Part shown: piece by piece, positions 16,770 to 24,839 of the stretch
Layout of the letters: every line of letters begins with the position of its first letter
Position numbering within the stretch: the stretch's first letter is position 1
Virus record (IMG/VR): IMGVR_UViG_3300031857_000565
Span: 1 to 37,677 of that record
Length of the DNA: 37,677 bases
Source: a virus
Direction: 5' to 3' (one strand)
Translations under genes and position numbers: made by a program
The notes under the pieces: generated by a model
The model's database searches: none
What the model saw: the letters and a program-made list of their open reading frames with translations, nothing else
What the model was told of the DNA's origin: nothing

Positions 16770-17595
16770 TTGTAATCTCCATTACTCGTGGAACATCTAC
16801 AACCTCTACTAGAAACTCTGGGCCGCTAGCATACAGGAATGTACGCATCTCAGGCCAGCATTGTTTCTTGTACGGGCAATAGCTGCATGCAGCACACAGC
16901 TTCTTGTTCTTGCTAGTTTTGCTAGCAGGAATAGGGTCAAGTCGCTTGATTGTATCAGGCTTGTCAAGAGACACAGCTTCTACAGCATGGTCAGCTTGTA
17001 GCTTAAACAGTGCTTTGTTTACTTCAATAGGGTAATAGTTGATGTGGCCTAGTTCCTTCTGGATAGTAACAAAGCCAGCAGTATCATACTTAAGAGCAGT
17101 AGCATATCCGTTTAGTTGTTGGTAGTAGCCGAATGGATCATCCTGTAGGTTGTTCTTGAACTTCTCTTCGCCAAACTTGGTGGTGCTTTTAACGTCTACG
17201 ACAACACCATCAATGATTGCGTCAATACGTCCACGAACATACCAACCATTACCAACTTCGTACAGAACACGCTCTTGCTTATTAGTAACGCTGTGACCAG
17301 CATCCTCTGCTACGTTGAGTACTAGCTCTTCCAGAATGTCGCCATAGAAGAACTTGAGCAGCGTATTGCCGTCATGCTTCTCAGCACTCTCAGGAGTGTT
17401 GTACTTGTACCAGAGTCGTCGTGGGCAAGGATCACCAACTTCGCTGAAGTAAAGAATGTTCTTCTCTCGTTCAGAGGGACGTTGGTTAAACCACTTGTCA
17501 TAGCTCACACTAACGTTGTTGTTACTAGTAGCAGGGGCAATGCCACCTGAAATTAGTGAGTAAACGTCAGTAACTAGTGTATCAATTGTTTTCAT
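16759..17595 (-). CDS. PD-(D/E)XK exonuclease, Cas4/RecB-like with probable iron-sulphur cysteines
   Basis: In this 278-residue protein, GDPCPRRLWYKY (C57) precedes FYGDILEELV (E90), GRIDAIIDG (D125) and VVVDVKSTTKFG (D134-x-K136), the PD-(D/E)XK nuclease core, then QQLNGYATAL, a QxxxY motif of RecB-family nucleases. The C-terminus has CAACSYCPYKKQCW (C234, C237, C240, C246). One early Cys plus a C-terminal Cys cluster is the Cas4/AddB arrangement for a 4Fe-4S cluster. It is likely the phage's DNA-end-processing exonuclease for recombination or host DNA degradation. It lies between the OB-fold protein and small genes, and overlaps the former by 14 nt. Confidence 0.9.
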   Translation of the reverse strand: MKTIDTLVTDVYSLISGGIAPATSNNNVSVSYDKWFNQRPSEREKNILYFSEVGDPCPRRLWYKYNTPESAEKHDGNTLLKFFYGDILEELVLNVAEDAGHSVTNKQERVLYEVGNGWYVRGRIDAIIDGVVVDVKSTTKFGEEKFKNNLQDDPFGYYQQLNGYATALKYDTAGFVTIQKELGHINYYPIEVNKALFKLQADHAVEAVSLDKPDTIKRLDPIPASKTSKNKKLCAACSYCPYKKQCWPEMRTFLYASGPEFLVEVVDVPRVMEITNVS

Positions 17596-18082
17596 CAGCA
17601 GACATTTTCTCAGCAGCAGCTAGGTCTAGATCACCGCAGGAGTAAGCTTCAAACATACGTGCAATTTGAATTGCTTTCTCTGCTCGTTCGTCAAGGCTCA
17701 TCATGTCAGTTAGGGTGTCACTGACCAGTTTTACAGCATTGGTAATGGAGTTCTGCCGAACAATGGCACGATCACCATGCAGCGGAGGGATGGGGAACAC
17801 CTTAGCGGGTGCCCCGTAGGAAGGCTTAGAAGCCCCTACAGGAGGCGTAGAAGGAGCGGGTGCACCCTCCCCCTTAGACAGCAGTCGAACGCTTGTTAGA
17901 TCGACGTTCTTGCCGTAGGTGTTCTCAGTAAACTGGAAGTCAATGGTGTCACCAATCTTGAAGGTTGGTTTCTTGAAGCCGTAGCTGTAACGCTCACCAT
18001 TAGCAGTGATGCTGAATGCTGGCTTAGGGCCAAACTTAGTGTTAACTTCTTTCTGGGTGATGTTTTCAACGATGTAGGTCAT
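17582..18082 (-). CDS. Probable OB-fold single-stranded DNA-binding protein
   Basis: The N-terminal ~75 residues look like a small OB barrel (FSITANGERYSYGFKK, KIGDTIDFQFTENTYGK, VDLTSVRLLSKG). A Pro/Ala-rich linker (~76-100) and a C-terminal helical part (RAIVRQNSITNAVKLVSD) follow; the last is a pattern I associate with phage proteins placed beside DNA polymerase and a PD-(D/E)XK nuclease. The end is acidic-rich (MSADENN), though not the classical DDxPF tip. A good ribosome site (GGAGATTACACT) precedes the ATG. The role as ssDNA-binding protein is inferred from fold-like composition and neighbours. Confidence 0.65.
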   Translation of the reverse strand: MTYIVENITQKEVNTKFGPKPAFSITANGERYSYGFKKPTFKIGDTIDFQFTENTYGKNVDLTSVRLLSKGEGAPAPSTPPVGASKPSYGAPAKVFPIPPLHGDRAIVRQNSITNAVKLVSDTLTDMMSLDERAEKAIQIARMFEAYSCGDLDLAAAEKMSADENN

Positions 18083-18300
18083 AGTGTAATCTCCTTAATT
18101 TCTAACTCTTCGTAAGCACATATTGGCACATACTTTTCGCCATTGTACTCTAGTACTTTTGTAGCTGTTACTTCATACAGCTTTCCGTTTAACTCAAAGC
18201 ACCTGTTTAATCCAAACTGATTTTCATACCCACCTTTCAGCATGATAACGTCACCACAACAAAACGCTTCAGTTACTTCTTCAAGCTCGTCAGTCGTCAT
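18079..18300 (-). CDS. Hypothetical protein (73 aa)
   Basis: The start at 18300 overlaps the polymerase stop (ATGA), with GAGG upstream. The protein has an acidic N-terminus then a small beta-rich domain (FCCGDVIMLKGGYENQFGL, LNGKLYEVTATKVLEYNG). This resembles a small SH3-like or KOW-like barrel. No family recognised; location suggests an accessory replication protein. Confidence 0.65.
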   Translation of the reverse strand: MTTDELEEVTEAFCCGDVIMLKGGYENQFGLNRCFELNGKLYEVTATKVLEYNGEKYVPICAYEELEIKEITL

Positions 18301-20210
18301 AGTGTTAGTTCCTCTTTGTCTTGCCAATTAATTCCTGCTTCAACACCGACACCTAGCTTGCAAGGAAAGTCAATGTCGAAAATAGACTTTAAGTATGCTG
18401 GAGCACTTTCTAAAGTCCGTTTTGCTACAGAAGCAACAGTGTACAACATATCGTTAGGTACGTCAAGTACCACGCTGTCATGCACAGTCATTACTAGTTT
18501 TGCATTCTCAGTAAACCCCTCCTTCTCAAGGTTGTTAAGGAGAATGCCTACCATCATAGGCACTACGTCACCAGTAGCGAATCCCTGAATGGGCCAGTTC
18601 TTTAGCTCAGTTGGGCTGAAGGTTAGTCCACCCTTGTACTCGTTAGGGTACTTCTTGAACATGTAGTGCCGCCCTGTAGGACTATTGAGGTAGTAGTAAT
18701 AGTCAGGGCCGGACTTGTCTGGTGAGTAGCTAACCACTGCATTCTTCTCAGCTTCTTTTACGATGCGCTCATGGTATTCCTTCACTCCTTTGTAGCGTGT
18801 GTAGAACGTGTTGATGAACTTCTTAGCTGTTGCCTTGTCGCAACCGCTCTGTGCCATGAGGGTAGCTGCACCGCCACCATACACCAACAGGAAGCTAAAA
18901 CGCTTGAATGGCTTGCGCTCCTTGTCAGTAGGGTAGATGCCGTACATCTCCTTGTACAACTCACGATGCATGTCCCTGCCGTTATTAATATCGTCGATGA
19001 GTTGCTTGTCGTCTGCTAGGTAGGCTAGTGCAACCATCTCTAGCTGCGAATAGTCTAGCTCTAGAATTGACCCTGCACTACCATACCTACTCACATACGA
19101 ACGCTTAACATCTCCTGCATCCGTCTGATTCTGCAGGTTAGGGTTGGTGGCAGATAGCCTACCCGTCTTCGTTGCACAGTGGTTTAGATTGGGGTAGATG
19201 TAGTTGTCTGGGAAACGCAGATCATACAGTCCGTCGTAGTAGGTTTCCTTGATCTTGCTAGCCTCACGAATTACTAGTAGCGTATCTGCTAGACTATCAG
19301 CACGATTGAAAGCAAGTTCCTTGAGAACACTGTCGTCAGTGCTGTAGTAGCCGCTCTTGCCTAGCTCCCCCGTCGGAGGGTATTTACCTTCAACCTTACG
19401 AACCTTCTCCACAGTTTTAAAACGTGGTTTACCATTCTTATAAAAGCCATCTTGTTCTTTCTCCTTGTATTTCTCTTCACCACCAAAGAAGTAAAGAGAC
19501 AATTGTTTAGGGCTAGCAGTGTCAACACCGGGAGCAAGTGCCTCAGCTTCTGCTCGTGCCTCGTCTAGAATCTTTTGATAGGCAAGGCGCTGCGAGGTTA
19601 CGTACACCCAATCTACACGCATGCCATTACGATTCATCTCCGTAGTGGCACGTAGCGCATCCATCTGCGTTAGCATCAGGGGCAGGATACCTAGCTCTTC
19701 CGATTCGGCCCACTGACGCTGAAAGATTTCAGCCGTGTTACGCACATCACCTTCTAGGTAGTCTAGCAACTCCTTCTTAGGAATGTCTTCAGTTGCAACA
19801 CCAGCCTTCCAGTAGGCTTTGATCTTGTCGTCCTTCAGTGCGTCCTCGCCAACATACTCCAGTGTAAGATCGTCAAGACTTGCATACTGATGTTGCTGTG
19901 CGCTGAGAATGTAGGCAGCTAGTTGAGTATCCCATACGCGAGGAATCTTGTTATTAGTATCGCGGTAGACATACAACAAGTCAAACTTGATGTTGTGCCC
20001 AATGACTAGTGAGTGCCCGTCGCACATGTTACGTAGACTATCTAGACTCAAACCGCGCTCATCATAAGCATATCCATAGGACTCACCTAGCTTGCTTCCT
20101 AGATGCATAGCTCCCCATGCAATGACTTTGTTGCCACGCCACATGGGGTTAGCCTTGTTGTTACCAACAGGGCAACGCATCGTAGTCTCTAGGTCAATTA
20201 CTAGGTTCAC
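18297..20210 (-). CDS. Family A DNA polymerase with 3'-5' exonuclease domain
   Basis: This 637-residue replicative polymerase has exonuclease motifs VIDLETT (D6, E8), GHNIKFDLLYV (D77) and YLEGDVRNT (Y151, D155). Polymerase motifs follow: TKTGRLSATNPNLQNQ, motif A LELDYSQLEM (D386), motif B R432-xxx-K436-xxx-F440-xxx-YG, and motif C VMTVHDSVVLD (H577, D578). Position 762 in E. coli numbering is Phe. Motif C has Ser where E. coli Pol I has Glu. There is no 5' nuclease domain, as in T7 gene 5. It copies phage DNA with the neighbouring helicase and primase. Its start overlaps the upstream small gene by 17 nt, and its stop overlaps the next ATG. Confidence 0.97.
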   Translation of the reverse strand: MNLVIDLETTMRCPVGNNKANPMWRGNKVIAWGAMHLGSKLGESYGYAYDERGLSLDSLRNMCDGHSLVIGHNIKFDLLYVYRDTNNKIPRVWDTQLAAYILSAQQHQYASLDDLTLEYVGEDALKDDKIKAYWKAGVATEDIPKKELLDYLEGDVRNTAEIFQRQWAESEELGILPLMLTQMDALRATTEMNRNGMRVDWVYVTSQRLAYQKILDEARAEAEALAPGVDTASPKQLSLYFFGGEEKYKEKEQDGFYKNGKPRFKTVEKVRKVEGKYPPTGELGKSGYYSTDDSVLKELAFNRADSLADTLLVIREASKIKETYYDGLYDLRFPDNYIYPNLNHCATKTGRLSATNPNLQNQTDAGDVKRSYVSRYGSAGSILELDYSQLEMVALAYLADDKQLIDDINNGRDMHRELYKEMYGIYPTDKERKPFKRFSFLLVYGGGAATLMAQSGCDKATAKKFINTFYTRYKGVKEYHERIVKEAEKNAVVSYSPDKSGPDYYYYLNSPTGRHYMFKKYPNEYKGGLTFSPTELKNWPIQGFATGDVVPMMVGILLNNLEKEGFTENAKLVMTVHDSVVLDVPNDMLYTVASVAKRTLESAPAYLKSIFDIDFPCKLGVGVEAGINWQDKEELTL

Positions 20211-20445
20211 GCATCTCCTCCCGTAGTTTAATTAACAAGTCCTTAAGGTTCATCACAAACTTATTGTGTTCTGGCACAAACGGCTTTGCTTTAGGGTCAC
20301 GCACCCAAGCAGCGCCGTTGGGAGACACTGTGTACTCAAACCAAACGTCACTAGTATTGGTCATATACAGGCGTATGTATCCGTCTGACTCTAGGATAAT
20401 GTCTCCCTCACGCACTTTACTTACTTGTTCGCCACTTACTGACAT
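20194..20445 (-). CDS. Hypothetical protein (83 aa) between helicase and polymerase
   Basis: The start at 20445 follows GAGGGCACGTT and overlaps the helicase gene by 29 nt. The N-terminal ~50 residues look all-beta (VSKVREGDIILESDGYIRLY, then DVWFEYTVSP), followed by a helix (VMNLKDLLIKLREEMR). No family recognised. Its place between helicase and polymerase suggests a processivity or coupling factor, which is inference only. Confidence 0.65.
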   Translation of the reverse strand: MSVSGEQVSKVREGDIILESDGYIRLYMTNTSDVWFEYTVSPNGAAWVRDPKAKPFVPEHNKFVMNLKDLLIKLREEMREPSN

Positions 20446-21682
20446 AACGTGCCCTCGCAGGTTCGATATCAACTTCAAAACATCCGTGTCTATGTGCTTC
20501 AAGAGTTTCTGATCCTCCGAACAACTTGTTCTTCGGAACGTGAATATATCTCTGCAAGTCCATACCCGGTTCATTACTCTTGCCAATAGTGATGATAGCA
20601 TCTGCCTCACCTACCTTGTCAGTCTTGCTACCACGTAGCTGATTCATCTGAATCCACTTCTCACCCTCACCAGTACCATCTACTTGACTGATGGCAATGA
20701 CGGGACAATATTCTTTTGCAATGTCTCGCGCCCACTCGTACAACTTACCGATACGTAGGTCTTCCCTGTCGTTAGGAAAGCCGTGCACCTTGTCTAGCTG
20801 GTCAAAGATGATCAGACCGGGCTTGTACTCTTTGAACAACGTTGCAATTTTATTCGCACTGCGAATGCCACTGTCGTCGTCTAGCACTAGGAATCTATCG
20901 CCCCCACTAACTGTGAACGCATTAGCATACTCATCAGGCTTGCTCAGTAGTTCGCTACTAGTAACTTGATGGAATGACTGGATCACTCGCATCATTACCT
21001 TGTTGCTAGCCTCTTCGTTGTTGATCCAGATTACATGCTCGTCAGGCTCTAGCTGCGTCATCATGTAGCTGGCTTCACTGGCAACGAATGTTGTCTTACC
21101 TGTCTCAGGCCGTGCAGCAATGATTACGAAATCGCCCTTGCGTAGTGGGCCTAGTGCTACGTTTAGCTCCTTCAGTCTCCAGTTCAAACCACCACTAGCC
21201 ACTACACCAGACAGATAGTCTAGGCTAGGACTAACGAACACTTCGCTTCTCTCTACACTAGAGCCAATCTCTTTCTTGTAGTTGTTTAACATCTCCTCAA
21301 TGGAGAGCAGATCACCACCCTTGCCTGTGCCAATCTTCAGGCACACATCGTACACTTGCGTAGCGTAGTCAGTCTCAATAAGCTTGGCAAGAATGTCTTT
21401 AGTAATTGGAGGAGGACTAGCCAGTGCCTTCTCGTAGTTGTTGAATGCTGCCTCGTATGAGGCGGGATCTTTTAGTTTCTTACCTTTGACAATGTAGAAG
21501 AACGTCTTGAACTCTGGCACATCCACATCTGTGCGTGTTGGATAGTTATCCCAATAGTCACCTAGTACGTTGAATAGGTCGAGCGTAATGGATGATACGT
21601 TGTGTTTCTTTACATGATCCTTGAACCTTTCATAAGAAGTCTTGTTACTAGTAACTACCAATAGGTCAATGTCGTAACTCAT
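20417..21682 (-). CDS. DnaB/gp4-like replicative DNA helicase
   Basis: The RecA-type motor occupies residues ~175-410: GPLRKGDFVIIAARPETGKTT (Walker A near 190-198), HVIWINNEEASNKVMMR, Walker B GLIIFDQLD (D294), and PVIAISQVDGTGEG with MNQLRGSKTDKVGEADA, the helicase loop and arginine-finger region of DnaB-family hexamers. The first ~150 residues are specific to this protein; they do not contain a primase, which is encoded by the next gene upstream. It unwinds the fork 5' to 3'. The start shares one base with the primase stop. Confidence 0.92.
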   Translation of the reverse strand: MSYDIDLLVVTSNKTSYERFKDHVKKHNVSSITLDLFNVLGDYWDNYPTRTDVDVPEFKTFFYIVKGKKLKDPASYEAAFNNYEKALASPPPITKDILAKLIETDYATQVYDVCLKIGTGKGGDLLSIEEMLNNYKKEIGSSVERSEVFVSPSLDYLSGVVASGGLNWRLKELNVALGPLRKGDFVIIAARPETGKTTFVASEASYMMTQLEPDEHVIWINNEEASNKVMMRVIQSFHQVTSSELLSKPDEYANAFTVSGGDRFLVLDDDSGIRSANKIATLFKEYKPGLIIFDQLDKVHGFPNDREDLRIGKLYEWARDIAKEYCPVIAISQVDGTGEGEKWIQMNQLRGSKTDKVGEADAIITIGKSNEPGMDLQRYIHVPKNKLFGGSETLEAHRHGCFEVDIEPARARYVSKWRTSK

Positions 21683-22506
21683 TAAAGCTCCATAGTCTGT
21701 AGTGTCTCAATGTCTATTTCTTTCGGCTGTTTGTTGAAGATTGCCGTTAGGCCGGGGACTACAGGGGACAGTTCCCTCAGTAGTTTTAACGCTGCGTCAT
21801 GCCCTGCAGCGTCATCGTCGAGCCACAGTATAGCACGTTTATACTTCTCTGTCACTATGCGTTGTGCCCCTAACGCAAGCTTCGTACCTAGCAGACATAG
21901 CGTAGGCCACCCTGCCCAATGCAGCTTATAGCTGCTCAGTAAGTCCTCTGTCAATACAATGCAGTCTTTATCTGCATGTAGATAGCTGTAATGGCAATCA
22001 CTGTAGGTAACATACTTTGGGCCTTTGCCTCCGTAGTTACGAACTTGGCAACCAGTTGTTACACAGCCGCCGCCTAAGTTTATCCCGTACACGGGAAGCA
22101 TTAAGCCAGTGTCGCACTCAGCAATGCCGTAGGCATGACACATTTCGTCGTCAAACCCGTATTGTGTAAGCCACAATTGCCCTTCGATTTTGAAGTCTTC
22201 AAAGTCTTCTGTCGTTGCAGCTTTCACCATATCCATGCGAGACATACGCTCGTTACGCACCTCTGTGCTTTCCTTGATGCGCGTGTATGTCGCTCGTGGT
22301 CTATAGAATCCACTATCTCCGCAGTTGTGGCAGTGGAACAGGAAAGCCCCGTCAATCTTCTTCACATACAGGCGCTCCTTGGTATCCTCACCAGCATGGC
22401 ATGTAGAGTGATTAAACTTAAGTTGGTCACCCTCGTCAATATCCTCCCATCCGTCACAGTTACTAGTAAGAATCTCAAGGGCTTGTCGCCCGTAGTGTGT
22501 AGTCAT
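21682..22506 (-). CDS. DNA primase with zinc finger and TOPRIM domain
   Basis: This 274-residue protein has an N-terminal zinc-binding region (NHSTCHAGED with C36/H37, and FHCHNCGDSG with C59 and C62) that reads the priming site. A TOPRIM catalytic fold follows: DCIVLTEDLLSSYKL (E187) and RAILWLDDDAAGHDAAL (D230-D232). Together with the separate helicase gene it equals a split version of T7 gp4. The polypeptide is short, like T7-type primases. The zinc ligand spacing is looser than the classic C4 finger, so the exact ligands are uncertain. Confidence 0.9.
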   Translation of the reverse strand: MTTHYGRQALEILTSNCDGWEDIDEGDQLKFNHSTCHAGEDTKERLYVKKIDGAFLFHCHNCGDSGFYRPRATYTRIKESTEVRNERMSRMDMVKAATTEDFEDFKIEGQLWLTQYGFDDEMCHAYGIAECDTGLMLPVYGINLGGGCVTTGCQVRNYGGKGPKYVTYSDCHYSYLHADKDCIVLTEDLLSSYKLHWAGWPTLCLLGTKLALGAQRIVTEKYKRAILWLDDDAAGHDAALKLLRELSPVVPGLTAIFNKQPKEIDIETLQTMEL

Positions 22507-22958
22507 TCTTTATCCTCTACCCAATAGACACCGGGATTAACAATCTTCTCGTCGCGTGTTGCTCTACGCATACGCACTGTGTTCTTGTGCCTGAGCTTGG
22601 CTTCGATGGCGCGGGCGAATGCCATGATGTCGGGATCAAAGCCTTCGACTGGATGCTGGTCAGCAATTCTGAACACGGCATCGGGCGTCAGCGGCTGGCG
22701 CTGGGGCGGTGCAGTGTAGTCTCTGGGGATCAGCCGCCTGTCTGTGTACAGCGGGATATCGTGCGCGCTTGCTTGACTTTCATCAACGCAGATAGACCCG
22801 TCCTCTCTCCACCATGCCACCGGCTCCTGCCGCTCGGCCTGCTCAATGGCAAGACGTAGAGCGGTGATGGCCTTTTCAATGTTTGAAGAACCCCACCAAT
22901 GATTGACGTTTGCAAATTCCAGCGCCTCAAGCGCCTGCTTCATTGCGTCGATACTCAT
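22503..22958 (-). CDS. Hypothetical protein (151 aa) on GC-rich DNA, probable recent acquisition
   Basis: It begins MSIDAMKQALEALEFANVNH and has EPVAWWREDGS and DIPLYTDRRLI, a set of phrases recurring in hypothetical proteins of proteobacterial phages; the family has no known function. The end has basic RMRRATRDEKI and PGVYWVEDKE. The DNA is much richer in G+C (one 60-base line counts 43 G/C, another 38) than neighbours (22-30 of 60), so it looks imported. Its stop overlaps the primase start. Confidence 0.75.
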   Translation of the reverse strand: MSIDAMKQALEALEFANVNHWWGSSNIEKAITALRLAIEQAERQEPVAWWREDGSICVDESQASAHDIPLYTDRRLIPRDYTAPPQRQPLTPDAVFRIADQHPVEGFDPDIMAFARAIEAKLRHKNTVRMRRATRDEKIVNPGVYWVEDKE

Positions 22959-23182
22959 GATGCGTACCCATCCGTAATGACTTTGTTCTTCGCCTCTTCC
23001 AGTGCACCGATCAGGGTGAGGCGGTCAGGCACTGTCGACGTTTTGATCTTGAACTGGCCCCGATCTTTCCAGAAGCACAGCACGACTACAGAGTCTGGCA
23101 ACTCGTCGATTGCTTCGTTCAGCACCGCCTTGGCCTGCACTTTGTGGTGGTCAGGGATCGTCAGGGTTTTGAGTTTGCTCAT
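22955..23182 (-). CDS. Hypothetical protein (75 aa) on GC-rich DNA
   Basis: A small soluble protein (VQAKAVLNEAIDELPDSVVV, then FWKDRGQFKIKTSTVPDRLT and IGALEEAKNKV). The start and stop overlap both neighbours (ATGA type). Base composition matches the preceding G+C-rich gene, so the pair likely entered together. The helix-strand pattern resembles small phage proteins of unknown function. Confidence 0.7.
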   Translation of the reverse strand: MSKLKTLTIPDHHKVQAKAVLNEAIDELPDSVVVLCFWKDRGQFKIKTSTVPDRLTLIGALEEAKNKVITDGYAS

Positions 23183-23499
23183 GCGTTCCTCTTGAAGATA
23201 AAGTTGAGTAATTTACGTAAGTAATCTGCTTCACTATAAGTTAGACAAATGTAGTTGTCCTGCTCACAAGATGTGTAACTAGGGAAGTAGGCAATGTATC
23301 CGTTCTCTGTATCCTCTAGGTTACACAACACATCTACGTTAGCATTGTATCCCGTGTTTGCTTTTAGCACGTAGGTGTTTTCACCGCTAACCATAATGCG
23401 CTCTACGAACCCATCTTCCTCTATAACTTCTCCACTGTCAAGTGATTCCACTTGTTTCTGTAGGGTAGCAAGTTGCTCTAGAATTTCTTTTGTGTTCAT
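23179..23499 (-). CDS. Hypothetical protein (106 aa) with N-terminal coiled coil
   Basis: A coiled-coil-like N-terminus (NTKEILEQLATLQKQVESLD) is followed by a beta-rich middle and a C-terminal helix (TYSEADYLRKLLNFIFKRNA). Composition returns to the AT-richer style of the operon. No family recognised. The start overlaps the deaminase stop (ATGA). Confidence 0.65.
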   Translation of the reverse strand: MNTKEILEQLATLQKQVESLDSGEVIEEDGFVERIMVSGENTYVLKANTGYNANVDVLCNLEDTENGYIAYFPSYTSCEQDNYICLTYSEADYLRKLLNFIFKRNA

Positions 23500-23798
23500 G
23501 TGTGCTCCACAATCTTGATGTTAGTCATGCGAATAATTTGATGACAGACCTTGCACGGCTTTGCCAGCAACGGCTTGCCTTGTTTGTTGTAGCGCGTTAC
23601 TAGTATCCGGTGTGCCTTGTTCCAATCACACTTAACCAGTGCTGCAACCTCTGCATGCAGGAAAACCTTGTGGGGTTCCCCTACCTCCGCAGCAATACGG
23701 GCTTGCAATGGGTGTGTCTTCACGTAGCTGTTCTGACCAGAGGAGAGCAAGCGCCCCCTCTTGTCATACACAAACGCGCTGATGTGTTGGTGACACAT
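23496..23798 (-). CDS. Cytidine/deoxycytidylate deaminase-like zinc protein
   Basis: This 100-residue protein has the deaminase zinc signature: FLHAEVAAL (H48, catalytic E50) and KPCKVC (P81, C82, C85). It is shorter than dCMP deaminases (about 150) and lacks an obvious allosteric segment, so it is a minimal CDA-fold enzyme, perhaps acting on dCMP or a free nucleoside to feed ThyX with dUMP. The N-terminal VYDKRGRLLSSGQNSY strand-turn fits the fold. It shares one base with the AAA+ ATPase gene. Confidence 0.8.
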   Translation of the reverse strand: MCHQHISAFVYDKRGRLLSSGQNSYVKTHPLQARIAAEVGEPHKVFLHAEVAALVKCDWNKAHRILVTRYNKQGKPLLAKPCKVCHQIIRMTNIKIVEHT

Positions 23799-24838
23799 TA
23801 GCCGAACACTTTGACGTACAACTCCGACACACTCTTGCTGTCGTCAGGAGTCAGCTTCTCTAGGAAACTAACTTGCAGGGCATAGTGTGCATCATAGCGC
23901 GTCATCTTGCGACCCCAATTTATCAGGGTACGGGGCGACATGGTGAGGCCAATCTTACCACTGTCGTAGGAGTTACGCACCAGACCAGCAAGGCGTACCA
24001 TGTTCTTAGCAACATCAGGAGACACGTTGGTCTTACTAGTAATGATGCTCTCTTCATGCTTAGGCGTGAGATAGCCAAGCCTGATGGTATTGGTGAATCG
24101 GTCAATGGTAGCACTGTTCTGGATACCGACACCAGAGAATGCACCAGTGGTATCACCCTGACCCACAGTGTTGCCAGCAAACACCAGACGAAAATCCTTG
24201 TGAGGATTGACAGTGCGATCTTCGCTAGTACCCGGTTTCTCCTTGAGATAGAGATAGCCACCATCCTCCAGCAAGTTCTGCATACCCATAGCAATCTCTG
24301 CTGGCATCAGTTCCCACTCGTCAACAAGGCACACTGCACCATACTTAGCTGCCTCAGTAACTGCACCATCCTCCCAGATGGTAGCACCGCCACGCACAAC
24401 CAGAGTACCGAACAGAGAGGCGCTCTCTACGTCACCAGACATGTTGATGCGGATGAACGGGCGATTAAGCTTAGCGCAGACATACTTGATGAGCGAGGAT
24501 TTACCGCTACCAGTAGGGCCAGTGATTAGCGTTTTGTCGCTATCTTCAAGTCCCGCTACTAGTAACGCTGCCTCGTCCTTCTGCACTACGTAGTCCGGGT
24601 CAATGGTAGGAATCAGACGGGCTGCGTCAGGGTTAGTGGGCGTATCAAGAACAGTGACACCAAAGTCACCGAACTTAGGCTTGTAGCCGAACACCTTGGA
24701 AAACCACACTTGCCCATCAGCCAGCGTAGCAGGGGCTTTGTCCACTGCAGGAGCGGGTTTTGCAGGGTCAACCGGGGGAACCTTGCCCAGATGTTGGGCA
24801 ATGGCTTTGGCTACGCGATCATTCAAGTCTGCGGTCAT
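23798..24838 (-). CDS. CobS/MoxR-like AAA+ ATPase
   Basis: This 346-residue protein has Walker A LITGPTGSGKSSLIKYV (107-114), a MoxR/CobS-type insert (DVESASLFGTLVVRGGATIW), Walker B AVCLVDEWELM (D173-E174), sensor 1 LVFAGNT (N223) and an arginine segment ATIDRFTN (R247). The first ~90 residues include a CobS-type GYKPKFGDFG element and a Pro/Ala-rich spacer. In bacteria CobS works with CobT to insert cobalt into B12; phage copies probably pair with the VWA protein encoded just upstream, as MoxR chaperone systems do. The stop to ATG gap between the pair is 1 nt. Substrate unknown. Confidence 0.88.
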   Translation of the reverse strand: MTADLNDRVAKAIAQHLGKVPPVDPAKPAPAVDKAPATLADGQVWFSKVFGYKPKFGDFGVTVLDTPTNPDAARLIPTIDPDYVVQKDEAALLVAGLEDSDKTLITGPTGSGKSSLIKYVCAKLNRPFIRINMSGDVESASLFGTLVVRGGATIWEDGAVTEAAKYGAVCLVDEWELMPAEIAMGMQNLLEDGGYLYLKEKPGTSEDRTVNPHKDFRLVFAGNTVGQGDTTGAFSGVGIQNSATIDRFTNTIRLGYLTPKHEESIITSKTNVSPDVAKNMVRLAGLVRNSYDSGKIGLTMSPRTLINWGRKMTRYDAHYALQVSFLEKLTPDDSKSVSELYVKVFG

Positions 24839-24839
24839 G

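Noticed and set aside
23873-24529. 218-codon forward frame opposite the CobS-like ATPase
   Set aside because: It is antisense to a well-supported gene with conserved motifs and lacks a ribosome site or recognisable domain.
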